Below are positions 23,704 to 31,559 of a DNA stretch of 64,000 nucleotides, piece by piece. The notes under the pieces are model-generated. The model ran no database searches. It was not told the origin of the DNA and saw only the letters and a program-made list of their open reading frames with translations. The DNA comes from WTAW01 sp964406575. GTDB taxonomy: Bacteria > Acidobacteriota > Aminicenantia > Aminicenantales > Aminicenantaceae. The DNA lies in NCBI GenBank assembly GCA_964406575.1, contig CAYOSH010000018.1:1-64000 (forward strand). The letters are read 5' to 3'. How positions within the stretch are numbered: the stretch's first letter is position 1; every line of letters starts with the position of its first letter. Made by a program: the position numbers and the translations under genes.

Positions 23704-25862
23704 ACGATGAAAAATATATCGATCAAGAATTGGCTGAGATGGCGGCTCCATTCACCGTCAACCGCCGGGAATTCCTTAAACTCTTGGGCGGCGGGATCAT
23801 TGTCAGTTTCTCCTTGGAGAACATCTATGGTTGGGGGGAACCTGCACAGCAGCGAAGATCTCGCCGGGAACCCGATGACCTCAATGCGTATCTCATAGTT
23901 GGAGAAGATGGGACTGTGACCTGTCTTTCAGGAAAGATCGAAATGGGACAGGGGGTGATCACCTCTCTTCCCCAGATGCTGGCTGAAGAACTCGAAGTTC
24001 CCCTAAAATCTGTGAACATTGTGCTGGGCGATACAGACCTTTGCCCTTGGGATATGGGAACTTTTGGTTCAAGGAGCACAAAATTTTATGGCCCGCTTTT
24101 GCGTGCAGCGGCGGCCAAAGCAAGGGAGATCCTCATAGAGCTTGCCGCAGAAGAGCTTGCCCTGTCGAAGGATAAACTCACCGTCAAAGAGGGTTTTGTC
24201 CTTGAAAAAAACAATCCAAAGAACAAGGTCTCTTACGCATCTCTGACCAAAGGGAAACGCATAGAGCGTCATCTGGAAAAAGATGCCCCACTCAAGTCTG
24301 TATCGGATTTTACCGTGTGCGGGCAGCCCAGATATCGGACAGATTCTCTAGTGAAGGTCACAGGGGATGCTAAATTTGCCGGCGATATCCGGCTCGAAGG
24401 CATGTTGTATGCGCGGATATTACGACCTCCTGCCCACAGAGCTCAGCTTAAAAGCGTCGATACCTCAGAAGCCGAACAAATGAATAACGTCCGGCTAGTT
24501 CGTGACGGAGACCTGATTGCTACCCTTCATCCGACGCCAGACGGCGCAGAGGAAGCTCTCAAAAAAATTCAAGCGGAGTTCGATGTCCCCGAAGAAGACC
24601 TGGACCATACGAACATCTATGAGCACCTTTTGAAGCTTCCATCAGAATCCAACATCATCGAACAAAAAGGGGATCTGGAAGAGGGAAAAAAATCATCTGC
24701 GAAACTTATTGAAGGATCCTACTACAACTGTTACGTTGCCCATGCACCCATAGAGACCCACACGGCATTGGCCCAAGTGGAGGGAAACAAAGCAGTCATC
24801 TGGGCCTCCACCCAAACGCCATTCCGCGCAAAGGACGAAGTTGCAGAGGTGCTGGGTCTGCCTGCGGAGAATGTCAGGGTGATCACTCCTTTTGTCGGCG
24901 GAGGATTCGGCGGCAAAACCCACAACGGTCAGATTGTCGAAGCCGCCAGATTGTCCAAATTAGCCGGAAAACCAGTCCAGGTTGCCTGGACCCGGGCCGA
25001 AGAATTCCTATTTGACAACTACCGGCCAGCGTCTATTATCAAGATCAAATCCGGACTCGACGATCAAAACAGGATTGTCTACTGGCATTTCGAGAATTTC
25101 TACGCAGGCGAAAGAAGCTCCCAGATGTATTATGACGTTCCTAATTACCAAACGGTTATGCGCGGAGGCTGGGGAAGAGGAGGCTCGGGCACTCACCCTT
25201 TTGGCGTTGGCGCCTGGAGAGGGCCTGGGAGTAATACAAACATCTACGCAAGGGAATCCCATATCGATGTCATGGCTTCGTTGGCGGGGGCTGATCCCCT
25301 TGAATTCCGCCTGAAAAACCTCGGTAACGACAAGAGAATGCAAAGAGTCCTTAATGCTGCCGCAGAGAAATTCGGTTGGAAATCCGCCAAATCGCCGAGC
25401 AGCCGGGGCCATGGAATCGCCTGTCTTGATTACCTGGGGACCTATGTCGCCCTCTGTGCCCATGTGGAAGTCGATAAAAAAACCGGGAAGATCCAGGCCA
25501 AACGAATCGTTGTCGCTCAGGATACGGGAACCATCATCAATCCCCAGGGCATTACAATCCAGATCGAAGGCTGCGTAGCAATGGGACTGGGCTATTGCCT
25601 GACCGAAGAGATCCACTTCAAGGGAGGAAAGATCCTCGACACAAATTTCGACACATACGAATTTTCACGGTTCTCCTTGGTACCGAAGATCGAAGTCATG
25701 CTTGTTGCGAACCCGAATTTAGCGCCGCAGGGCTGCGGAGAGCCGGCTATCACTGGCATGGGGGCTGTTATGGCCAATGCCGTCTACGACGCCATCGGCG
25801 TCCGTTTCTTCGAACTCCCCATGACCCCAGATCGTGTCAAGGCCAAACTTTCTGAAGCATAA
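23700..25862 (+). CDS. Tat-exported molybdopterin-binding large subunit, xanthine dehydrogenase family
   Basis: The 720-residue product carries a twin-arginine signal near the N-terminus (N-R22-R23-EFLKLLGGGIIVSF), so the folded enzyme is exported with its small subunit. The Moco domain shows GKIEMGQGV (about 78-86), VGGGFGGKT (about 399-407), GAWRGPGSN (about 502-510) and the catalytic glutamate in GCGEPAITGMG (about 680). The order is that of IorB-like periplasmic hydroxylases, which oxidise aldehydes or N-heterocycles. With only the 2Fe-2S partner present, electrons probably go to a cytochrome. The substrate cannot be assigned. Confidence 0.92.
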   Translation: MNDEKYIDQELAEMAAPFTVNRREFLKLLGGGIIVSFSLENIYGWGEPAQQRRSRREPDDLNAYLIVGEDGTVTCLSGKIEMGQGVITSLPQMLAEELEVPLKSVNIVLGDTDLCPWDMGTFGSRSTKFYGPLLRAAAAKAREILIELAAEELALSKDKLTVKEGFVLEKNNPKNKVSYASLTKGKRIERHLEKDAPLKSVSDFTVCGQPRYRTDSLVKVTGDAKFAGDIRLEGMLYARILRPPAHRAQLKSVDTSEAEQMNNVRLVRDGDLIATLHPTPDGAEEALKKIQAEFDVPEEDLDHTNIYEHLLKLPSESNIIEQKGDLEEGKKSSAKLIEGSYYNCYVAHAPIETHTALAQVEGNKAVIWASTQTPFRAKDEVAEVLGLPAENVRVITPFVGGGFGGKTHNGQIVEAARLSKLAGKPVQVAWTRAEEFLFDNYRPASIIKIKSGLDDQNRIVYWHFENFYAGERSSQMYYDVPNYQTVMRGGWGRGGSGTHPFGVGAWRGPGSNTNIYARESHIDVMASLAGADPLEFRLKNLGNDKRMQRVLNAAAEKFGWKSAKSPSSRGHGIACLDYLGTYVALCAHVEVDKKTGKIQAKRIVVAQDTGTIINPQGITIQIEGCVAMGLGYCLTEEIHFKGGKILDTNFDTYEFSRFSLVPKIEVMLVANPNLAPQGCGEPAITGMGAVMANAVYDAIGVRFFELPMTPDRVKAKLSEA

Positions 25863-25871
25863 TAATTGCTG

Positions 25872-25887
25872 CCAGCTTATGAAAGCT
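25872..25887. terminator. Short hairpin between convergent genes
   Basis: CAGCTT-ATGA-AAGCTG, a 6-bp stem with a 4-base loop, just after the stop of the molybdenum hydroxylase gene. There is no T-run, so terminator function is uncertain. Confidence 0.3.
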
Positions 25888-25932
25888 GAACGATGGATTG
25901 GATATCACAATAAGTAACGCGAAATTGGAGAT

Positions 25933-27282
25933 CTAATTTCCTGAACGATCCCAATTCTTATTCATCGTGGGCTCCGACACCCACTTCTCCCCATCAAAGT
26001 AAAGAAAGTCTTTTTCTAATCCGATAATATAATCTTCATTCAGAAGGCTATTTAATTTTCCTTCAGCAACAGCCTTTTTGTGTATGATCTGCGTCCCATG
26101 ACTTAGCCTTATATCCTGGAGCCGAAGTTTAAAATCAAGTTCATATATTATTCTACAAAGCCCAGCTGTTACAGCTAATCTTTTATCCTTAAGCACGTCA
26201 ATCTGTGAAAGCGATTCCATTAAAGCGTCGAGCAAGGTAATATCGACTCGAGGGAAAAGGATATAATATTTTTCTGTTCCTGGCTCGAGGTTTTCGCACT
26301 TGTAGAAGCTTTTCATCTGAGGAGAACTTCCTCCGATCGATAACGCATCAAAAACAATGAGACAGGGCCTGGCATATTCGTTGTTCATTCCTGCGATAAT
26401 GAGATCCATTCTTCCGTCTTCTTCCAGGTCAATTGATACCAGATCCTTCAGTTGACCAGAATTCCAGTATTCACCTATTATTTCTCCGTCTGGATTCAAG
26501 ATCGCTAGCTGTGTGGGGAAGTTTGGGTATTGATAGGCAATAACTGCGATCTCAAGCTTTCCATCGTCGTTCAAATCGATTGCTTCAAACCCATATATTC
26601 TGTAGTCTTGAGCATAAATTTTTTCTCCGTATTTCAGTTCTCTTCCGCTTTTAAAATCCCAAAGGATCTTTCCCTTATGATTGAAACAGAAAAATCTTCC
26701 CTCTCCCAGCTGGGATATTGTTCGTGTACAGAACAATACTTCTTTGTGATTGTCATTATCAATATCCTTCATCATAATCTGTGGAAGATTTATTCTTCCT
26801 GTTTCATCTAAACTACGTCTTTTCACTTGAAAGCGATCTCGATATTCTAGTTGGCTCACAAGATCTTCAAGCCCTGTGTCATACCGCCACAGTTCTTTCC
26901 CCTCTTCGTTCAAAATGATTAGGTAAGAATTTTGAATCCTGAAATCTGCGGGGACAGGAGATATTGGACCTTTTAGAAATTGGAAGTAAATAATGACTCC
27001 TCCAACGATTACCAGCGGCAGGAGAAACGAAAGGCGTATTTGTATTTTTAACTTCGGTGATTTTGCTCTGGCAAGAGAAGAATTCCTATGATTCCGACTC
27101 CGAAGCCAATTATCCAGCTCATCCCTGTAAGCATAAACCCTGGACTTGGATTCTTCGTCGACTCTGTAAACAGGCAAATCATACTTCTTTTCCCATCTGT
27201 AACATGTCCGGATATCACAATCCAGGTAGGAAGCAATTTCTTTCCACGACGATAGCAGATTATCTCTTCTTGTGTTCCCCAT
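25933..27282 (-). CDS. Membrane-tethered HTH regulator with extracytoplasmic VCBS/FG-GAP propeller
   Basis: The 449-residue product combines three parts: a DNA-binding winged helix (about 10-62, SWKEIASYLDCDIRTCYRWE, then a wing and YAYRDELDNWL) like the excisionase/MerR-type HTH fused to sensors in Acidobacteriota; one membrane segment (about 84-103); and an outer domain with FG-GAP/VCBS-type calcium loops (DIDNDNHKEV about 170, DLNDDGKLEI about 226, DLEEDGRMDL about 278). No kinase or receiver is present, so it would be a one-component, ToxR-like transmembrane regulator. Its neighbours are the exported molybdenum hydroxylase and an M28 peptidase; target genes are unknown. Confidence 0.78.
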   Translation of the reverse strand: MGNTRRDNLLSSWKEIASYLDCDIRTCYRWEKKYDLPVYRVDEESKSRVYAYRDELDNWLRSRNHRNSSLARAKSPKLKIQIRLSFLLPLVIVGGVIIYFQFLKGPISPVPADFRIQNSYLIILNEEGKELWRYDTGLEDLVSQLEYRDRFQVKRRSLDETGRINLPQIMMKDIDNDNHKEVLFCTRTISQLGEGRFFCFNHKGKILWDFKSGRELKYGEKIYAQDYRIYGFEAIDLNDDGKLEIAVIAYQYPNFPTQLAILNPDGEIIGEYWNSGQLKDLVSIDLEEDGRMDLIIAGMNNEYARPCLIVFDALSIGGSSPQMKSFYKCENLEPGTEKYYILFPRVDITLLDALMESLSQIDVLKDKRLAVTAGLCRIIYELDFKLRLQDIRLSHGTQIIHKKAVAEGKLNSLLNEDYIIGLEKDFLYFDGEKWVSEPTMNKNWDRSGN

Positions 27283-27541
27283 TTAAGCTGCCGCAACCAT
27301 CAAATCAAAATCAGATTTTTAAGTCAAGAATTCTTATGCTCTCATAATTTTACACAGAACAATTTTGGAAAAAACATACACTTCTTTATATGGAGGAATG
27401 CCCAAAGTTAAGTAATTAAGGCAAGAAGGCCCCAGGTTGAGTAAGGCTTGCGGGTCGTGAGCGTGGGCCCTCCCCGGATCAATGTCCTTACTTTCTGCCT
27501 GATTTATTGGATTTTTAGCGCAGCGATTTCCGCTTCTTTCT

Positions 27542-29692
27542 TCAAAAAGTGACCCAACTCAATTCCTTGAGAATGTCCAAATAGCCCATCAGCCTATTAA
27601 AGGAGAGATCTGTCCCTGTCTCAGCGAGCACTGCATTTCGGATTTCCGTAACAGAACGCTTGCCGTTGATGAAATTCTGGATGGATCTCTGTTGATAACG
27701 GTTCAGCTTCAGTTTTTTCATCGCCTCCGAATTTTCCTTCATATACTCTCTGTATTTGTCTGTCCTTTCCAGATTGAATTCAACACCTTTGACATCGCTG
27801 TGGTAATCGGGCACGATTTTCGAGTACTGGATCTCTTCTTCGGTGAGCTCGGGTTTTTTGGGTGCATCCACATCCAGTTGTGAGGCTCTGTGTGCGCCGT
27901 ATTTCAGGATCTGCCCTTCCAGACCTTCTCCATAATAGGCCCACTGTTTGATCCGGTCTTCGATCATCCCCACCGCTTCTTCAGAGCCGCTGCAGATTTT
28001 CAACAACGACTGGATAGCTCCGATCTCACGCTCAACGGCAAAATCAGCCAAGTTCAGCGCTTTCCCTACGTCCTTCTCTAATTTTTCGGCTTTGGAATTA
28101 TCCACAAATTTTAAAGCCTGAGGAAGCTCTCTCTCGCCGACCCTCTTGTATCCATAATCGGACACCGCATCCAGCAGCGGCTCCAAGACTTCATCCGTAC
28201 AGTTGGCCGCAGCCCATGCACAGGTAGCACCGATAAAAGCCGCTCTCTTCATCTGAGTTGGATCAGATTTGTCGGGAGTGTCTGTGTCTGCATGGTACCA
28301 TTGGTCCGGCCAGACATTGAGTTCGACTCCGGGCACGGCCACCAATGGGTTGTTAAAACAAATATGGTCGCTCCCTCCCGTGGCTAAATGTATCAAATAA
28401 CGGAAAGCATCACGGGAACCATTTTTCTCCCACATGGGTTTCGGGAAGATCTGCCCGCGCGGATTCATCGGGGAGTCGGGCAGATAGACGATGTCGTTTG
28501 TCCGCCAGATATAATTCATGATCGAGTTTCCCAATCCATCGATATAGCAGGGAAGGTGATTGGGACATTCGCTCCATTCAAAATAGCCGTTATTTTTAAC
28601 CAGTCCTTCACCCACCATATCCATGTTGATGTTGCAGCTCAATTTTTCGGCAAAACCCGGATTCTGTTCGAAATATTTGAACGTGCCTGAGATCTCATTC
28701 GGCCAGAGGAAATAGATTGTCCTGCGGGGCTGCGGCAGCTCTCCCGATGCGATCAGCTTAGTCAGAGCGCGTAATATCTCCAGCTGCACGACACAACCGC
28801 TCATGTTGTCGTTAGCTCCCCTTTTTGTGTATCCCTCGAAAAGATGGCCCGTGAAAATCACACCTTTCATATCCGGTTCTGTTCCCGGAATCCAGGCAAA
28901 AACATCCTCGAACTTGTCCGGGAACTCCTCGATTCTTGTTTTGCATCTTACAGTGAATTTTTTTCCATTCTGCAGGTCTTCGAGGAGTTCAGACCACTGT
29001 CTCCAAGAGATGGTGAACCCGAACTTGAGGTTTTCTTTGTCCGAGTAAAAACCTCTCGAATAAATGATCTGGTCAGGGTCAAAATATCGATCCTGGGCGC
29101 GGAAAGATATCACGCCAGCAATTCCTGCGGCGTCCAGTACTTCTGCAAATTCCCTCTGGGCATGAGTCCACATCAAGGCGATTTTCCCCTTATACTCATC
29201 CTGGATGCCCTTTGCCTTCCACTCCTTTAAGTCTTTCGGATGGAGGGGCGGGATATACACGAGTTCACCGGTAATATCCACTGACGATGATCCTGACGCG
29301 ATAAGAGCGGCATCGGCATCGAGCCTGGCAATTAATTCTTTGTGCGGCTTCTCGATCCAGAACTCTCCCTCGAACGCATAGTTGATTTTTCTTTCACCCG
29401 GGAACCTGTCCAAACGGACTGTTTCTATGCCATAACTCTTTGCAATATCATGGATCTTCTGAGATTCGTAAAAAGTGTCGGAAAATTCTTCTTTCTCTCT
29501 GATCCATGGCGCTCCGCACAGGATGACTTCATTGTTGTAGATGACCTGTCCCGAGATTTCATTGACCAGCAAGTCAAGAGTTTTTGAGGACAATGGTGTT
29601 TTGGGAAACCTGGGCGTTTGACTAATACTCGAGTTCGGAATGATCAACAAAAAAAACATTAAGGCAGAGATGGCGATCAATCTGGATTTCAT
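27542..29692 (-). CDS. Secreted M28-family metallopeptidase with C-terminal helical domain
   Basis: The 716-residue product has a signal peptide (about 1-25), a PA-like insert (about 125-255) and an M28 zinc peptidase core. Ligands are visible as H283 in TGHLFEGY, D295 in GANDN, E333 in PNEISGT, D358 in NMDMVG and the histidine in WYHADTDT (about 468). The usual glutamate pair of M28 is Asn-Glu here, as seen in DUF4910-like relatives, so its catalytic base is uncertain. The last ~55 residues (RYQQRSIQNFINGKRSVTEI) look like a winged-helix or PqqD-like module. A role in extracellular peptide breakdown is inferred. Confidence 0.88.
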   Translation of the reverse strand: MKSRLIAISALMFFLLIIPNSSISQTPRFPKTPLSSKTLDLLVNEISGQVIYNNEVILCGAPWIREKEEFSDTFYESQKIHDIAKSYGIETVRLDRFPGERKINYAFEGEFWIEKPHKELIARLDADAALIASGSSSVDITGELVYIPPLHPKDLKEWKAKGIQDEYKGKIALMWTHAQREFAEVLDAAGIAGVISFRAQDRYFDPDQIIYSRGFYSDKENLKFGFTISWRQWSELLEDLQNGKKFTVRCKTRIEEFPDKFEDVFAWIPGTEPDMKGVIFTGHLFEGYTKRGANDNMSGCVVQLEILRALTKLIASGELPQPRRTIYFLWPNEISGTFKYFEQNPGFAEKLSCNINMDMVGEGLVKNNGYFEWSECPNHLPCYIDGLGNSIMNYIWRTNDIVYLPDSPMNPRGQIFPKPMWEKNGSRDAFRYLIHLATGGSDHICFNNPLVAVPGVELNVWPDQWYHADTDTPDKSDPTQMKRAAFIGATCAWAAANCTDEVLEPLLDAVSDYGYKRVGERELPQALKFVDNSKAEKLEKDVGKALNLADFAVEREIGAIQSLLKICSGSEEAVGMIEDRIKQWAYYGEGLEGQILKYGAHRASQLDVDAPKKPELTEEEIQYSKIVPDYHSDVKGVEFNLERTDKYREYMKENSEAMKKLKLNRYQQRSIQNFINGKRSVTEIRNAVLAETGTDLSFNRLMGYLDILKELSWVTF

Positions 29693-29841
29693 GGGATTAC
29701 TCCTTTTGATAGATCAAAAAGCGAATGGATTTCATGGCAATGCTTGTGATGGAAAATATAGTCTATACCACACTCCAGGATGCGGTCAAACGCAAAAATT
29801 ATTGTAAGGAGTAAGAGTGTTTTGGCATTGCTCCTCTAACC

Positions 29842-29870
29842 TTGACAAATCCAACAAAAGACTATAGATT
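29842..29870 (+). promoter_or_regulatory. Sigma-70 promoter of asnA
   Basis: TTGACA (29842-29847), exactly 17 bp, then TAGATT (29865-29870), about 60 bp before the asnA start. Confidence 0.65.
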
Positions 29871-29932
29871 ACTGTACCTCAATAAAAAACAATCTGATTA
29901 AAATCATATCCTATCTGAAGTGAGGTGAAACT

Positions 29933-31063
29933 ATGAACGACAAAAAAGCAGATCTAGCCGGACCAGGGATCGGCAATTATGAGGATCTTGAAAAAATCCT
30001 TCCCAATGACTATGAATCCCTGCTCGATGTGAGGGAAACTCAGCATGCCATTTATGAGGTGAAAAATTATATCGAGACAAACCTGAACAAAGAGCTCAAC
30101 CTGATGATGGTGCAGGTTCCTTTGATTGTCGATGTGAACAGCGGTGTCAATGACATGCTGGACCGAGATGGTTCACGCACGCCCATTCAGTTCCACATCT
30201 CCAACGATTACGACAAGAATCCGATCGACGCACAAGTTGTGCAGGCGGCCACCAAATGGAAAAGGGTCGCGCTCAAACAGTTCAACTGTAAGGTCGGCGA
30301 GGGCATCAACACCGATATGCGCGCCGTGCGCAAAGACTATTTTCTCGATCACGACCACAGCGCTTACGTCGATCAATGGGATTGGGAAAGAGTTATGAGA
30401 GAAGACCAACGCAGCCTAGAATTTCTCACAGATATCGTCAAAAAGATCTGGAAGGTTATCGTCGGTGCCGAAGCTCAGGTGCGGGGCCTGTTTCCCAAAC
30501 TGAACACGGACAAGTATCCCCCCATACCCGAAGAGCTGACTTTCCTGCATGCCGAAGAGATCCTCAACATGTTTCCCGACCTGCCGCGCAAGCAGAGGGA
30601 GACAAAAGTCATTCAGGAATACCCGGCTATCTTTATCTATGGTGTGGGTTATCCGCTCAAGGATGGTTATCCCCATGAAATGAGAGCCGCTGACTATGAC
30701 GATTGGATCACAGAGACGATCACAAAAGACGGTGAGCTTATGCACGGTTTGAACGGGGATATTTTGGTCTGGAACCCGGTCACCCGCCGCCGCCATGAAT
30801 TGACCTCTATGGGCATTCGAGTGACCAAAGATACTCTTGTGAAACAGCTGGAGATGAGCGGACAGATGGATTTTCTCGAGCTCCCATATCATAAAGCCAT
30901 CATGAATGACGAGATCCCGTTGAGTATTGGAGGCGGCATCGGTCAGTCCCGCACACAGATGTATATACTCAGGAAAGCCCATTTGGGAGAGGTCAGTGTC
31001 ACTGTGTGGCCTCAGATCCTCAAGGACATATGTGCTGAAAGAAAGATCTTCGTCCTCGAATAG
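29933..31063 (+). CDS. asnA: Aspartate--ammonia ligase (asparagine synthetase A)
   Basis: The 376-residue product matches AsnA over its length: VRETQHAIYEVKNYIETNLNKEL, the DGSRTPIQFHI segment, QFNCKVGEGINTDMRAVRKDYFLDHDHSAYVDQWDWE and the C-terminal LSIGGGIGQSRTQMYILRKAHLGEVSVTVWP, the class II aminoacyl-tRNA-synthetase-like active site that binds ATP and aspartate. It makes asparagine from aspartate, ammonia and ATP in the cytoplasm. It is about 45 residues longer than E. coli AsnA, mostly at the N-terminus and between 195 and 260. It stands alone with its own promoter. AGTGAGGTGA precedes the ATG. Confidence 0.95.
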   Translation: MNDKKADLAGPGIGNYEDLEKILPNDYESLLDVRETQHAIYEVKNYIETNLNKELNLMMVQVPLIVDVNSGVNDMLDRDGSRTPIQFHISNDYDKNPIDAQVVQAATKWKRVALKQFNCKVGEGINTDMRAVRKDYFLDHDHSAYVDQWDWERVMREDQRSLEFLTDIVKKIWKVIVGAEAQVRGLFPKLNTDKYPPIPEELTFLHAEEILNMFPDLPRKQRETKVIQEYPAIFIYGVGYPLKDGYPHEMRAADYDDWITETITKDGELMHGLNGDILVWNPVTRRRHELTSMGIRVTKDTLVKQLEMSGQMDFLELPYHKAIMNDEIPLSIGGGIGQSRTQMYILRKAHLGEVSVTVWPQILKDICAERKIFVLE

Positions 31064-31559
31064 AATATCTCCGCTTTCGCGCCGTCGAAGATCTCTTCCT
31101 TGGGTCTTTTTTTGTAACGGGTTGATCCTTTCGTACACCTCTTGCTTTTAGAGTAAACCTGTCAATCTGTAGTGCATTGGGGGAAGATGATTTTATCCAA
31201 AACACAATTTGGAGACTCAATAATTCAACGTGTGTTCATATGATCACAGATTTAGGGATGCGGTGGAGAATTCTGTCTTGCTCTTTGTGTCCTGCATATG
31301 TTTTACTAAGGATATATTTAAAAAGAAAGCGTGCCTTGGATTGAAACACGGTCATTATTTGGAAAACGGGCTTATCAGCCAGTTCGAGGAGCTGACCCTA
31401 TATTGTCCTGGCTAAATTGTCCCAGACCGTTTGGGAAGCGGTACCTACACCATTGTGTGTTAGGAATTTGGGCTGATAAATCGATCAATAGATGTCTGAT
31501 CCAAAAATCATAAACATAGATGAGAAGCACACTTTCGGTTTGAAACAGGAGTCCTCCAA
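31064..31559. other. 496-bp intergenic region holding a repeat cluster, no gene seen
   Basis: No frame in this stretch gives a protein-like translation. It holds a decayed copy of repeat family A bracketed by a 9-bp inverted repeat (annotated separately) and probably the promoter of the MMPL gene. The rest is AT-rich and unremarkable. Confidence 0.4.
31372..31479. repeat. Family A repeat remnant inside a 9-bp inverted repeat
   Basis: TTATCAGCC (31372-31380) and GGCTGATAA (31471-31479) are exact reverse complements. Between them are AGTTCGAGGAGCTGACCCTA (31381-31400), a decayed family A unit, and AGACCGTTTGGGAA (31424-31437), a segment also found beside family A at 50218 and 54384. Confidence 0.5.

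Noticed and set aside
31230..31513. Short plus-strand frames in the 496-bp gap
   Set aside because: They cover repeat sequence, lack ribosome sites and show non-coding amino-acid composition.
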